This document shows, piece by piece, positions 8,781 through 17,795 of a stretch of DNA of 64,000 nt. The stretch covers positions 1-64,000 of the forward strand of contig CAVIJK010000004.1 in NCBI GenBank assembly GCA_963643345.1, written 5' to 3'. Under the pieces are notes generated by a model. That model did not search any database and had not been told where the DNA came from. It saw nothing but the letters and a program-made list of their open reading frames with translations. The translations under genes were made by a program, and so were the position numbers. The first letter of the stretch is position 1. Each line of letters opens with the position of its first letter. The stretch is from UBA4951 sp963643345. Lineage in GTDB: Bacteria > Bacillota_I > Bacilli_A > RFN20 > CAG-826.

Positions 8781-10289
8781 ATGGTCATTGCTTTAACTGG
8801 GTCTACAGGATCCATGGGCAAGGAGACTTTAACGTCCTTGTCTGAGTTGAATGAAACGGTTCGCATTTTAATCAGGGATACTAAGAAGAACAGAAGATAT
8901 GCCAAAAGAGCCAAGAAATTATTCGGTGGTCGATTGGAGGTCTTTTTTGGTGACATCATAAACTATGACGATTGTGTCGAATTCACAAAAAATGTTGATT
9001 ATCTCTTACATTTAGCCGCGATTATACCGCCGAAAGCAGACCACGACGAAGAAAACACAATCGCCACAAACTACAATGGTACGAAAAATTTGGTCGATGC
9101 CGTCATTGCCAACGGCAACACCGCCAAATTCATTCACATATCCACCATCGCTCTATATGGCAATAGAAACGAGAAACACCCATACGGCAGAGTTGGCGAT
9201 CCTCTTTTGGTGTCCGCATTCGATGTGTATGGCGCTTCAAAATTATACGGGGAGCGTTATTTGCTTGAATCAGGTTTGAAGAATTGGGCAGTTTTAAGAC
9301 AAACAGGAATCCTTTACGACAATCTCCTCATGAACAACATCAGCGATGGACTTATGTTTCATACCCCATGGAATGACCCTATCGAATGGGTAACCGCGAA
9401 AGATTCGGGAATCTTGATGAAAAACATAATCAAAAAAGACTCAGCAAATGAATGCCAAGCATTTTGGAAACGCGTTTATAACATCGGAGGTGGCGAGAAA
9501 TGCCGCACTACCGGATATGAAACATTTGATGATGGCTTCAAACTGATAGGCGGTTCAGTCAAAAAATTCTTTGAACCGCAATGGAATGCATATCAGAACT
9601 TTCATTGTTTCTGGTACGCTGATTCCGACATCCTTGAGAATATGTTTCATTTCAGAACGCAAGGATGCGAAGATTTTTGGAGTTGGTTTGCATCTAGACA
9701 TAGAATTTATTGGGCGGGGAGAATCGTTCCACCTTCGTTGTTAAGAGCAGCGATAATCAAACCACTTTTAAAGAATAACAATGCGCCGATGTACTGGAAA
9801 AATAACAATCTTACCGCTAGAACATACGCAATTTGGGGCAAAAAAGATATCTCCAGTAAATGGGAAGATTTTGATTTGCTCTCAGAAAGAGGAAACTATC
9901 AGGAAATCAAGAAATGGAAAAAGGAGTATGACCTTGACCACGGATATGACGAAACCAAAGCCGACAGCGAGTTAGATATTGATGACATGAAACAAGCAGC
10001 AAATTTCCGCGGAGGAGAATGTTTATCCGAATCCATGGTTAAAGGTGACCTCTATACGAAGATCAAATGGAAATGCCACGATGGACACGAATTCATGTCT
10101 AGCCCATATACGATTTTAAAGGCAGGCCATTGGTGTCCGGAATGTTCCATGCCAAAAAAGAAATGGCAATTTGATAGATTGGCCAAAACGAACCCGTTCT
10201 TTGCACAGGTTTGGTATGATACCCACGATAAGGATGAGGAAATCACTTACGAAATAACAGAAAACGGCCCGGTAATGGAAAAGAAATAA
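8781..10289 (+). CDS. NAD(P)-dependent epimerase/dehydratase fused to a zinc-ribbon domain
   Basis: Residues 1 to about 330 form an extended short-chain dehydrogenase. The nucleotide loop is TGSTGSMG, and the catalytic YGASK (YxxxK) follows an HISTIALYG serine strand. The last 90 or so residues carry KWKCHDGHEF and HWCPEC, resembling the treble-clef zinc ribbons of the DUF4379 type often repeated in nuclease-like proteins. The 502-residue fusion is unusual. The ribosome site CAGGAGA lies 7 bases upstream of ATG. The stop overlaps the next ATG by one base (TAATG), so it is coupled to the flavodoxin-ferredoxin gene and may share a redox task. Substrate unknown. Confidence 0.75.
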   Translation: MVIALTGSTGSMGKETLTSLSELNETVRILIRDTKKNRRYAKRAKKLFGGRLEVFFGDIINYDDCVEFTKNVDYLLHLAAIIPPKADHDEENTIATNYNGTKNLVDAVIANGNTAKFIHISTIALYGNRNEKHPYGRVGDPLLVSAFDVYGASKLYGERYLLESGLKNWAVLRQTGILYDNLLMNNISDGLMFHTPWNDPIEWVTAKDSGILMKNIIKKDSANECQAFWKRVYNIGGGEKCRTTGYETFDDGFKLIGGSVKKFFEPQWNAYQNFHCFWYADSDILENMFHFRTQGCEDFWSWFASRHRIYWAGRIVPPSLLRAAIIKPLLKNNNAPMYWKNNNLTARTYAIWGKKDISSKWEDFDLLSERGNYQEIKKWKKEYDLDHGYDETKADSELDIDDMKQAANFRGGECLSESMVKGDLYTKIKWKCHDGHEFMSSPYTILKAGHWCPECSMPKKKWQFDRLAKTNPFFAQVWYDTHDKDEEITYEITENGPVMEKK

Positions 10290-11140
10290 TGATTGGAATA
10301 TACGTTTTCTCCGCAACAGGAAATACATATAAATGCGCCTCTTATATCAAAGAGGTTCTTTCTGGTACGGGGCAAGAAATAGAACTTAAAAGAATCGAGA
10401 ATGGAAGTGAGACGGTAGATAAACATTATGAGACGCTTATCATTTGCTACCCAATCCATGGCTTTAATATGCCAACAAATGTATATTCATTCTGCAAGAA
10501 TCTTAGAGATGGAGCCGGGACAAATGTGTACTTTGTTGAATCATCCGGTGAGCCGCTCGAAATCAATCATGCCTCTTCGAAGAAAGCAGAGAAAGTCTTA
10601 ACGAAGAACGGTTTTAAATGCCTAGGCGATTACCACTACATCATGCCTTATAACATGATTTTCAAACACACAAACGAGATGGCCGCCAAAATGTGGGATG
10701 CCGCCAAAAGAAGAATTCGCGTGGATGCCATAAACATGACTGAGGCCAAACCGCATCATTTGAAAAGATCGCCATGGACAAAATTTGTTTGTTTTGTTGT
10801 AAGGATTGAACATTGGGGCATGAGATTTAGCGGCCGTTTCTTCCATGTAAGAAAAAATAAGTGCATTAAATGCATGGCCTGCGTGCGGAATTGCCCAATG
10901 AAAAACATCACTTACAATGAGGAAAAAGGCAAATTTAAATTCGGCGGCAAATGCCTTGGCTGTAATAGGTGTGCATTCCAGTGTCCAAAGGATGCAATAT
11001 TCTTCGGATTGATGGATTGGATGTCCGTAAATGGCCAGTACAACTTCAACGCGGATAAGGACAAGGCTATTATCGGAAAATACTGTCACAATGCATATGT
11101 CAAATATTTCAAAGAAACCGATGAACAGTATCCAAATTAA
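10289..11140 (+). CDS. EFR1-type flavodoxin/ferredoxin fusion protein
   Basis: The N-terminal part begins IYVFSATGNT, the flavodoxin-like FMN loop. The C-terminal part has two 4Fe-4S sets, CIKCMACVRNCP and CLGCNRCAFQCP. The 283-residue architecture is that of the EFR1 family of cytoplasmic electron carriers. It overlaps the upstream SDR gene by one base and is followed at once by a terminator, so the two form a two-gene operon. It probably passes electrons from ferredoxin to a reductase. The partner enzyme is not identified, and the SDR fusion is the obvious candidate. Confidence 0.85.
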   Translation: MIGIYVFSATGNTYKCASYIKEVLSGTGQEIELKRIENGSETVDKHYETLIICYPIHGFNMPTNVYSFCKNLRDGAGTNVYFVESSGEPLEINHASSKKAEKVLTKNGFKCLGDYHYIMPYNMIFKHTNEMAAKMWDAAKRRIRVDAINMTEAKPHHLKRSPWTKFVCFVVRIEHWGMRFSGRFFHVRKNKCIKCMACVRNCPMKNITYNEEKGKFKFGGKCLGCNRCAFQCPKDAIFFGLMDWMSVNGQYNFNADKDKAIIGKYCHNAYVKYFKETDEQYPN

Positions 11141-11141
11141 A

Positions 11142-11163
11142 ACGTCTCAGCGGCCTGAGACGT
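11142..11163. terminator. Hairpin between convergent genes
   Basis: A perfect 9-bp stem, ACGTCTCAG with CTGAGACGT around CGGC. The T-tract on the plus side is poor (CATCGTTATTT) and on the minus side is TTTAATTT, so it may end both transcripts. Confidence 0.65.
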
Positions 11164-11168
11164 CATCG

Positions 11169-12656
11169 TTATTTCGTTAAGTGATGAGCTTTAATATAGG
11201 AAGCGGCTTGTTCAGTAACGTCGATACCAACCTTTTTAAGAATGCCCAATTCGGTATCGGTTAGAATGCAAGATGCGTGAGCTTGAGCGCCTTTCAGTTT
11301 TGGAATTTGTTTTAAAGCGGCAGATGCAAGAGGATTGTTGTTTGATTGAATCGCTAGAGCGATCAAAACCTCAGAATCATTCATTCTCTTTGATGAAGAG
11401 ATGAGATTTCTTTTCACATCTTTAACGGCATTGACGACATTTGGAGAGATTAAATCAAATGAATCGTCAATCTTCGCTAACGCCTTCAAGGCATTGATTA
11501 GAGCGGCAGCTGAAGCTGTAAGAACATCAGATTTCTTGCCAACAACGATTTTCCCGTTATTCAGTTGAATAGCAACTGTGTGAGTTCCTTTTTTGGCTTG
11601 AGCGTCTAAGCACGCTTTAACACATTTTCTGTCTTCCGGAGTTGCTCCAACCTGGTTCATGAGGAATTCTGCTTTTGCAACGGCTTTGTCGTCATATTTG
11701 CCTAGATAACGGGATTTCAAGGCGCCGTAGTATCTTCTAATGATTTCATCTTTAGATGCTTGGCAAGCTGCCTCATCATTTACGATAGCAAAACCGGCCA
11801 TGTTAACACCCATGTCAGTTGGTGAATAATAAGGTGTTGTACCGTAGATTTTTGTGAAAATGCTCTTTAGGAGAGGGAAGGCTTCTACATCACGATTATA
11901 GTTGACTGCAAGCTTCCCGTATTTCTCTAAGTGATATGGGTCAATCATATTGACATCATCAAGGTCTAGAGTTGCGGCTTCATAAGCTAAATTAACCGGA
12001 TGCTTTAGAGGGATCGACCAAATTGGGAATGTCTCATATTTAGCATATCCCGCTTTAATACCCCTGACTTCAGAGTTATAAACCTGCGACAAACAAGTCG
12101 CTAATTTTCCTGATCCTGGTCCTGGCGCGGTTACAACGACCAATGGCTTTGTAGTTTCGACAAACTCGTTTTTTCCAAGGCCCTCATCGCTTAATATAAG
12201 AGGGATATTTTGTGGATAACCAGCAATCCTGTAATGCTTATAAGTCTTAATACCCTCGTTTGCAAGTTTAGCCATGAATTCCCTGATAGAAGATGTATCT
12301 TCAAACATAGATATGACAACCGAGTTTACTGGAAGTCCACAGGAGTTATAGATTTCTACTAAGCGTTCCACTTCCGCCTGATACGATAATCCGGTATCGC
12401 CTCTAACCTTGTTGGTGTTGATGTCTCTGGCGTTAACAACAATGATGACTTCAGCATTGTCCTTTAACGAAAGTAATAATTGAAGTTTTGCATCTGGTTC
12501 AAATCCAGGCAAAACTCTTGAAGCGTGATAGTCATCGAAAAGTTTTCCTCCGAACTCCAAATAGAGTTTGGAACCAAATTGATTGATTCTTTTAAGAATG
12601 TTCTCTTTTTGAATCTTCAAATACTGTTTAGTATCGAATGCCTTTTTCTTTGCCAT
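11169..12656 (-). CDS. DUF1846 (UPF0371) family protein
   Basis: The product is a 495-residue cytoplasmic protein of the conserved DUF1846 family, with the typical opening (KIQKENILKRI, LYLEFGGKLFDDYHASRVLPG) and the APGPGSGKLATCLSQ loop, which resembles a P-loop. Structures of the family are known to me, but the reaction is not established. Length is normal for the family. GGGGAT precedes the ATG. It is transcribed alone, convergent to the EFR1 gene. The 296-base gap upstream of its start (12657-12952) holds its own promoter region and that of the divergent alcohol dehydrogenase. Confidence 0.9.
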   Translation of the reverse strand: MAKKKAFDTKQYLKIQKENILKRINQFGSKLYLEFGGKLFDDYHASRVLPGFEPDAKLQLLLSLKDNAEVIIVVNARDINTNKVRGDTGLSYQAEVERLVEIYNSCGLPVNSVVISMFEDTSSIREFMAKLANEGIKTYKHYRIAGYPQNIPLILSDEGLGKNEFVETTKPLVVVTAPGPGSGKLATCLSQVYNSEVRGIKAGYAKYETFPIWSIPLKHPVNLAYEAATLDLDDVNMIDPYHLEKYGKLAVNYNRDVEAFPLLKSIFTKIYGTTPYYSPTDMGVNMAGFAIVNDEAACQASKDEIIRRYYGALKSRYLGKYDDKAVAKAEFLMNQVGATPEDRKCVKACLDAQAKKGTHTVAIQLNNGKIVVGKKSDVLTASAAALINALKALAKIDDSFDLISPNVVNAVKDVKRNLISSSKRMNDSEVLIALAIQSNNNPLASAALKQIPKLKGAQAHASCILTDTELGILKKVGIDVTEQAASYIKAHHLTK

Positions 12657-12871
12657 ACAAAAATATCCCCGTTGATAAAATAGCTGTTAGCGGGCCAGGG
12701 TTAAGCAACCTTGCCTAGTACAATAGTCTACAATAAAGGCCTTAGGGCTATAAATGGAAATTTTATGAAATTGATTACATTTACATAAAAATTGAAAATA
12801 TGGCCATATTAATCATCGTTATGTTCATTTTGCTCATTTGGTTTGCCTGATAATGCATATTCATCATTCTA

Positions 12872-12920
12872 GTAACAATAAATCGGTAATTTGTTACTTG
12901 TTATATGCGATGGATATAAA
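12872..12920 (+). promoter_or_regulatory. Promoter with overlapping inverted repeat, upstream of the Fe-ADH gene
   Basis: A perfect inverted repeat, GTAACAA (12872-12878) and TTGTTAC (12891-12897), has a 12-base spacer. Its right arm doubles as the -35 (TTGTTA), with TATAAA at 12915-12920 after 18 bases. A repressor bound here would block the promoter. The regulator is not known. Confidence 0.5.
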
Positions 12921-12952
12921 ATGGAAGCGTCATTAAACAAGGAGAAAAATAT

Positions 12953-14098
12953 ATGGCAAATCGTTTCATGTTGAATGAGACTTCCTATCATGGACACGGT
13001 GCTATCGAAAACATCGTTCCAGAAATACAGGCGAGGGGTTTCAAAAATGTTTTAGTCTGTTCAGATGCAAGTTTAATCAAGTTCGGAGTCGCCGCAAAAG
13101 TCACATCATTGCTTGATAATGCAGGCATCAAGTACAACGTATATTCAGATATCAAACCAAATCCAACGATCGAAAATGTTGTAAACGGCGTTGCTGCAGC
13201 TAAGGCTTGCAATGCAGACTGCATAGTCGCTATCGGCGGAGGATCGTCAATGGATACCTCAAAAGCGATCGGAATAATTATCACAAATCCAGAATTTGCC
13301 GATGTCAGATCGCTCGAAGGCGTTGCCCCCACAAAAAAGCCATGCTTACCAATCATCGCAGTGCCAACCACCGCCGGAACAGCGGCTGAGGTTACAATCA
13401 ATTATGTCATCACGGATGTTGAGAAGAAGAGAAAATTCGTTTGTGTTGACCCACACGATATGCCAGTCGTCGCGGTTGTTGATCCAGATATGATGGCTTC
13501 AATGCCAAAAGGTTTAACGGCCTCAACCGGTATGGATGCCTTAACACATGCGATTGAAGGCTACATCACCAAAGCCGCTTGGGAACTTTCAGACATGTTC
13601 CACATCAAAGCGATTGAAATCATCTCTAAGTCCCTTAGAAAAGCAGTCGAAAACGACCCAGATGGACGCGAAGGCATGGCATTAGGCCAGTACATCGCTG
13701 GAATGGGATTCTCAAATGTAGGTTTAGGAATCGATCATTCGATGGCCCACACATTATCAGCGTACTATGATGTTCCACACGGAGTCGCATGCGCAATGCT
13801 CCTTCCTATCGCAATGGAATACAACGCACCGGTCACAGGCGAGAAATATAGAGAAATCGCTAGAGTCATGGGTGTAAAGGGCGTTGATGAAATGTCGCAG
13901 GATGAATATCGTGCTGCCGCTATCAACGCGGTCAAACAGCTCTCGCAAGACGTTGGAATTCCAACCAAGTGCGAGGCAATTAAGGAAGAGGATCTCGAGA
14001 ATTTGGCAAGAGATGCTCTTGCTGATGCTTGCTGCCCAGGAAACCCAAGAACAGCAACAAAAGAAGATGTTCTTGTGATGTTCAGGAAGTTAATGTAA
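12953..14098 (+). CDS. Iron-containing alcohol dehydrogenase (FucO-like)
   Basis: This 381-residue group III NAD(P)-dependent dehydrogenase reduces a small aldehyde such as lactaldehyde or acetaldehyde. The NAD loop is GGGSSMDTSKA. The metal ligands are visible as the Asp and His of DALTHAIEGY, the His of GIDHSMAH and the His of PHGVACAM. Length and the central PTTAGTAAEVT match the lactaldehyde/1,2-propanediol reductase group, but the substrate cannot be fixed from sequence. AAGGAG lies upstream of ATG. It is monocistronic, with a terminator behind and an operator-like repeat over the promoter. Confidence 0.88.
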   Translation: MANRFMLNETSYHGHGAIENIVPEIQARGFKNVLVCSDASLIKFGVAAKVTSLLDNAGIKYNVYSDIKPNPTIENVVNGVAAAKACNADCIVAIGGGSSMDTSKAIGIIITNPEFADVRSLEGVAPTKKPCLPIIAVPTTAGTAAEVTINYVITDVEKKRKFVCVDPHDMPVVAVVDPDMMASMPKGLTASTGMDALTHAIEGYITKAAWELSDMFHIKAIEIISKSLRKAVENDPDGREGMALGQYIAGMGFSNVGLGIDHSMAHTLSAYYDVPHGVACAMLLPIAMEYNAPVTGEKYREIARVMGVKGVDEMSQDEYRAAAINAVKQLSQDVGIPTKCEAIKEEDLENLARDALADACCPGNPRTATKEDVLVMFRKLM

Positions 14099-14118
14099 GT
14101 CAGTCCAACAAAAAAACC

Positions 14119-14158
14119 AAAAGGCTGTTGAAACCTATATGGTTATGACGGCCTTTTT
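14119..14158 (+). terminator. Terminator after the Fe-ADH gene
   Basis: AAAAGGCTGT pairs with ACGGCCTTTT (one wobble) and is followed by T. The 260 bases from here to the T-box leader hold no gene. They contain a cre-like TGAAAACGTTTTAT (minus strand, 14268-14281) of unclear target. Confidence 0.75.
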
Positions 14159-14420
14159 CCATATAAAAATGAGGCAAATAGCTCGCTTTTATCGGTAGCA
14201 ATTCAAAATATTTTCTTTTTGAAATATGACAAACTCCAAAAAAACTATGTCCGGAGCCACGAAAACAATAAAACGTTTTCAATTGCGGCAAAGTCTTTTT
14301 CTTTGCTCGGATAAAAAATGGAAAATCTTCAATGGCGGTTTTCTAACCAATCCCCTTCTCAACAAAGTCAATTGATTAAATTTCGATAGATAACATTTTT
14401 TAAAGTGTTAATATATTGCC

Positions 14421-14659
14421 AGGCTATGAAGGAAACAGAGTAGCGAGCACATAATCTTCTTTAGAGAGAATCCGGTTGGTGCAAGGATTAGAAGACGTGT
14501 TTGTGAATTACATTCCGGAGCTGCTTAATGCCGGGGCCGCCCGATACAGCGGACGTCTGACCACCATAGGTTAGATACTAAGGAGTTAGGTGCGAACCTA
14601 ACTTAAATTGAGGTGGTAACACGAGAAATTCGTCCTCTACATTAGGGGACGTTTTATTT
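14421..14659 (+). ncRNA. T-box leader, tyrosine type
   Basis: Stem I is seen as AGAGAATCCGGTTGGTGCAAGG, with the specifier UAC (Tyr) at 14509-14511 in gaatTACatt. The T-box core GGTGGTAACACG has UGGU, matching discriminator A of tRNA-Tyr. It is followed by the terminator CGTCCTCT / AGGGGACG and TTTTATTTT at 14631-14659. It controls tyrS by readthrough when tRNA-Tyr is uncharged. Confidence 0.92.
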
Positions 14660-14682
14660 TGTCCCAAAGAAGGAGAACACAT

Positions 14683-15900
14683 ATGGGTGTTTATGAAGAG
14701 TTACAAGAACGTGGCTTAATCGCGCAGGTCACAGATGAGAAGGAAATAAGAGATCTCATCAACAGGGGTGGGGCAAAATTCTACATCGGATTCGATCCAA
14801 CAGCAGACTCATTGCATGTCGGCCACTTTATGGCACTTTGCCTAATGAGAAGATTGCAGTTAGCAGGCAACAAGCCGGTAGTCTTAATCGGCGGCGGTAC
14901 AGGATATATCGGGGATCCTTCCGGTAGAACCGACATGAGAGCAATGCTGACTCCAGAGACAATTCAACATAATTGCGACTGCTTCTATAAGCAAATGCAG
15001 AGATTCATCAAATTCGGACCGGATGACGCAATAATGGTTAACAATGCCGATTGGTTATTAGGCCTCAAATACGTCGATGTCTTAAGAGAAGTCGGCGCAT
15101 GTTTCAGCGTCAATAACATGCTTAGAGCAGAGTGCTATAAGCAAAGAATGGAAAGAGGACTGTCTTTCTTAGAATTCAATTACATGATCATGCAGTCATA
15201 TGATTTCTACTACCTTCATGAACATTACGGATGCAACATGGAGTTCGGTGGTGACGATCAATGGTCAAACATGCTCGGCGGAACCGAATTAATTAGAAAG
15301 AAAACTGGTCACGATGCATATGCGATGACAATCACTCTTCTCCTCAATTCAGAGGGCAAGAAAATGGGCAAAACAGCATCTGGCGCTGTTTGGCTTGATC
15401 CAAACAAGACATCTCCATTTGAATTCTTCCAATATTGGAGAAACATCGATGACGCCGATGTCACTAAATGCTTAAAGATGTTAACCTTCATCCCGCTTGA
15501 TAAAATCAAAGAGATGGAAAGCTGGGATGCATCCAGAATCAATGAGAAGAAAGAGATTCTTGCATATGAATTAACCGCATTAGTCCACGGCGAGGACGAA
15601 GCGACCAAATCTAGAGACATGGCGAGATCCCTCTTTGCTGGCGGCGGTGACAATATGCCAACATTCGAATTAACCGAAGCGAATCTTGTTGATGGAAAGA
15701 TTACATTGATTGATTGTTTGGTTCTCTCTGGACTCTCGACATCAAAAACAGAGGCTAGAAAACTCATTCAGGGAAACGGTGTTGCAGTTAATGACGTGAA
15801 AGTCGCAGATATCGCTCTAAGCTTCACTGCTGAAGAACTTAAGCAAGGTGTCAAGATTAAGAAAGGCAAAAAAGTCTTCGAAAAAATCATCCTTAAATAG
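14683..15900 (+). CDS. tyrS: Tyrosyl-tRNA synthetase
   Basis: TyrRS charges tRNA-Tyr. The 405-residue protein has the class I HIGH motif as HVGH (after GFDPTADSL), the KMSKS loop as KMGKT, the tyrosine-pocket sequence YMIMQSYDF and QWSNMLGGTEL, and a C-terminal S4 domain (ARKLIQGNGVAVNDVKV). The start at 14683 follows AAGGAG by eight bases. The upstream in-frame TTG would lie in the terminator of the leader. The gene is monocistronic and is regulated by its own T-box. Confidence 0.96.
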   Translation: MGVYEELQERGLIAQVTDEKEIRDLINRGGAKFYIGFDPTADSLHVGHFMALCLMRRLQLAGNKPVVLIGGGTGYIGDPSGRTDMRAMLTPETIQHNCDCFYKQMQRFIKFGPDDAIMVNNADWLLGLKYVDVLREVGACFSVNNMLRAECYKQRMERGLSFLEFNYMIMQSYDFYYLHEHYGCNMEFGGDDQWSNMLGGTELIRKKTGHDAYAMTITLLLNSEGKKMGKTASGAVWLDPNKTSPFEFFQYWRNIDDADVTKCLKMLTFIPLDKIKEMESWDASRINEKKEILAYELTALVHGEDEATKSRDMARSLFAGGGDNMPTFELTEANLVDGKITLIDCLVLSGLSTSKTEARKLIQGNGVAVNDVKVADIALSFTAEELKQGVKIKKGKKVFEKIILK

Positions 15901-15916
15901 GAAACGATAAAAACTG

Positions 15917-15942
15917 AAAGCGGGATTTGAAAACCCGCTTTT
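15917..15942. terminator. Terminator between tyrS and recN
   Basis: AAAGCGGG pairs with CCCGCTTT, with T beyond on the plus side and A-rich sequence on the left (T-rich for recN on the minus strand). It serves the convergent pair. Confidence 0.8.
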
Positions 15943-16010
15943 AATTATGTTTTTTCTGTATGTTAAAGATTTATATCAAACAAAAAGCGATTGCTTGATG
16001 GACGTGAAAA

Positions 16011-17678
16011 CTATTTGTCACTCATCACAAGTTCTTTTGCGTATTCCAGTTGTTTTTCTGTCACCTTGCCGCCCGAAATCAAATGAGCTATTTCACTAAT
16101 CTTCCCATCTAAATCCAGTTCTTTGACCGAAGTGTATGTACGGCCAGATTTAACTTCTTTGCTAATCAAGATATGATGATCGCTTTTGGATGCGATCTGC
16201 GGCATATGAGTAATCGCAATGACTTGACTCGAATAAGAAATTTCCTTAATCTTTTTCGCCACCGCCTCTGCAGCTTCTCCAGATATACCTGTATCGATTT
16301 CATCAAATATTACGGTAGCAATCTTATTGGCTTTGACGAATATTGCTTTAAAGGCAAGCATAATACGGCTGGCTTCTCCGCCAGAAACGACCTTTGCAAG
16401 GCTCTTTAAACCTTCGCCTATATTTGTTTCAATCAAGAAATCAACAGTGTCCAGACCATCCTCTTTAAATAACGTATCATCTTTTGTTTTGTTAGAGAGG
16501 AAAGAAACCTCAAACCTAGCCTTCAATAAAAGGCTTGTAAGGTTATTCTCCACCTCTTTTTCAATGGATTTAGCAATCTTTGTTCTAACTTTGGTGAGGT
16601 CCAAACCTTTTTGATACGTTTTTTCGAATGCCTCATTGAGTGTTTCTTTTGCCTTTTGGATATCTTCTTCGAATGTGGAATCCTTACCTATCATCGTACA
16701 TAATTCATCACGGTATGCAATCATCTCTTCGATTGATTTACGATATTTTCTCTTGAGTGCATTTAAATCGCTTTGACGTTGTTGAAGAACGTCAAGTCTT
16801 TCTGGATCATAATCGATGTTTTTAAAATTCTTCTTCAAGGTTTGGAATGTATCGTCAATCGAGTAATATTGCTCATCGAGTTTGTCATGGATTTCTTTAT
16901 ATTGCGGCTGAATGCTCGAAAGTTTCTCCAACACTTTATTGAGTTCATAAAGGCGGTCGATAAAATCCTCACGAATGATGGAGTCGGCTTCTTGAGATAA
17001 TTCATAAATTCTGTCGTAGTTCTTTAGAAGGGACAACTCTTGTTCAATCTCTTCCTCTTCTCCGATTCTAAGATCTGCAGCATTTAATTCCTTATATTGG
17101 AATTCATAGAAATCTCGCGCTTCTTCAAGTTTGTTTTTCTTCTCTAATAAAATTTGCAATTCATTCTTTTTATTGCAGTACACACCCAACAAATCGAGAT
17201 AATCTTTCTTGTAAGATGATGTCATCTCATAAGAAAATCCATCGATAATTTCTAGATAGTTCTCAGGGTTTAAGATTTTCTCAAAATCGAATTGGCTATG
17301 GATGTCTGCCAAATGCTTAGAGATTCTATTTAAATCCTGAAGAGTTAGAACAACACCATTAGCTTTGATGACGCTTCTAGTTTTGCTAATTGTTCTTTCA
17401 ATTTTAAGTTCGCCATCAATGAAGGGGATATCAAGTTTAGATAGAATTGCCTCCAGTCTTGGATTATGAATACTAAAATATCCAATAATCGTGGCTTTAT
17501 CTTCTCCTTGCCTTATAAGTTCAGAGGCCGCTCTTGCCCCCAAAAGCAAAGATAAAGAATCAATAACAAGGCTTTTTCCTGCTCCAGTACCGCCTGTTAA
17601 AACAGTAAAGCCTTCGCGGAATTCGACATCGATATTCTCAATAATGGCTAGATTGTTAATTATTAATCGTTTAAGCAT
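16011..17678 (-). CDS. recN: DNA repair protein RecN
   Basis: RecN is an SMC-like ATPase acting early in double-strand break repair. The 555-residue product has Walker A GGTGAGKS near residue 34, a long coiled-coil centre (about 150-360, rich in K/E/L), the signature VSGGEASRIMLA and Walker B VIFDEIDTGISGEAA. Length is normal. There is no ribosome site: TATAAT at 17685-17690 lies only six bases upstream of ATG, so the mRNA is probably leaderless. It is convergent with tyrS and sits downstream of the PPDK gene by 117 bases. Confidence 0.95.
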   Translation of the reverse strand: MLKRLIINNLAIIENIDVEFREGFTVLTGGTGAGKSLVIDSLSLLLGARAASELIRQGEDKATIIGYFSIHNPRLEAILSKLDIPFIDGELKIERTISKTRSVIKANGVVLTLQDLNRISKHLADIHSQFDFEKILNPENYLEIIDGFSYEMTSSYKKDYLDLLGVYCNKKNELQILLEKKNKLEEARDFYEFQYKELNAADLRIGEEEEIEQELSLLKNYDRIYELSQEADSIIREDFIDRLYELNKVLEKLSSIQPQYKEIHDKLDEQYYSIDDTFQTLKKNFKNIDYDPERLDVLQQRQSDLNALKRKYRKSIEEMIAYRDELCTMIGKDSTFEEDIQKAKETLNEAFEKTYQKGLDLTKVRTKIAKSIEKEVENNLTSLLLKARFEVSFLSNKTKDDTLFKEDGLDTVDFLIETNIGEGLKSLAKVVSGGEASRIMLAFKAIFVKANKIATVIFDEIDTGISGEAAEAVAKKIKEISYSSQVIAITHMPQIASKSDHHILISKEVKSGRTYTSVKELDLDGKISEIAHLISGGKVTEKQLEYAKELVMSDK

Positions 17679-17795
17679 GCCTTAATTATAGGGTGTACTG
17701 CATAAAGTGCACCAAAGATTATCGATTTTCTTATAGAAATTAAGAAAAGTGCCTCCCTTACGAGAAGCACTTTGTATTTTAGTTGATATAAGAAA

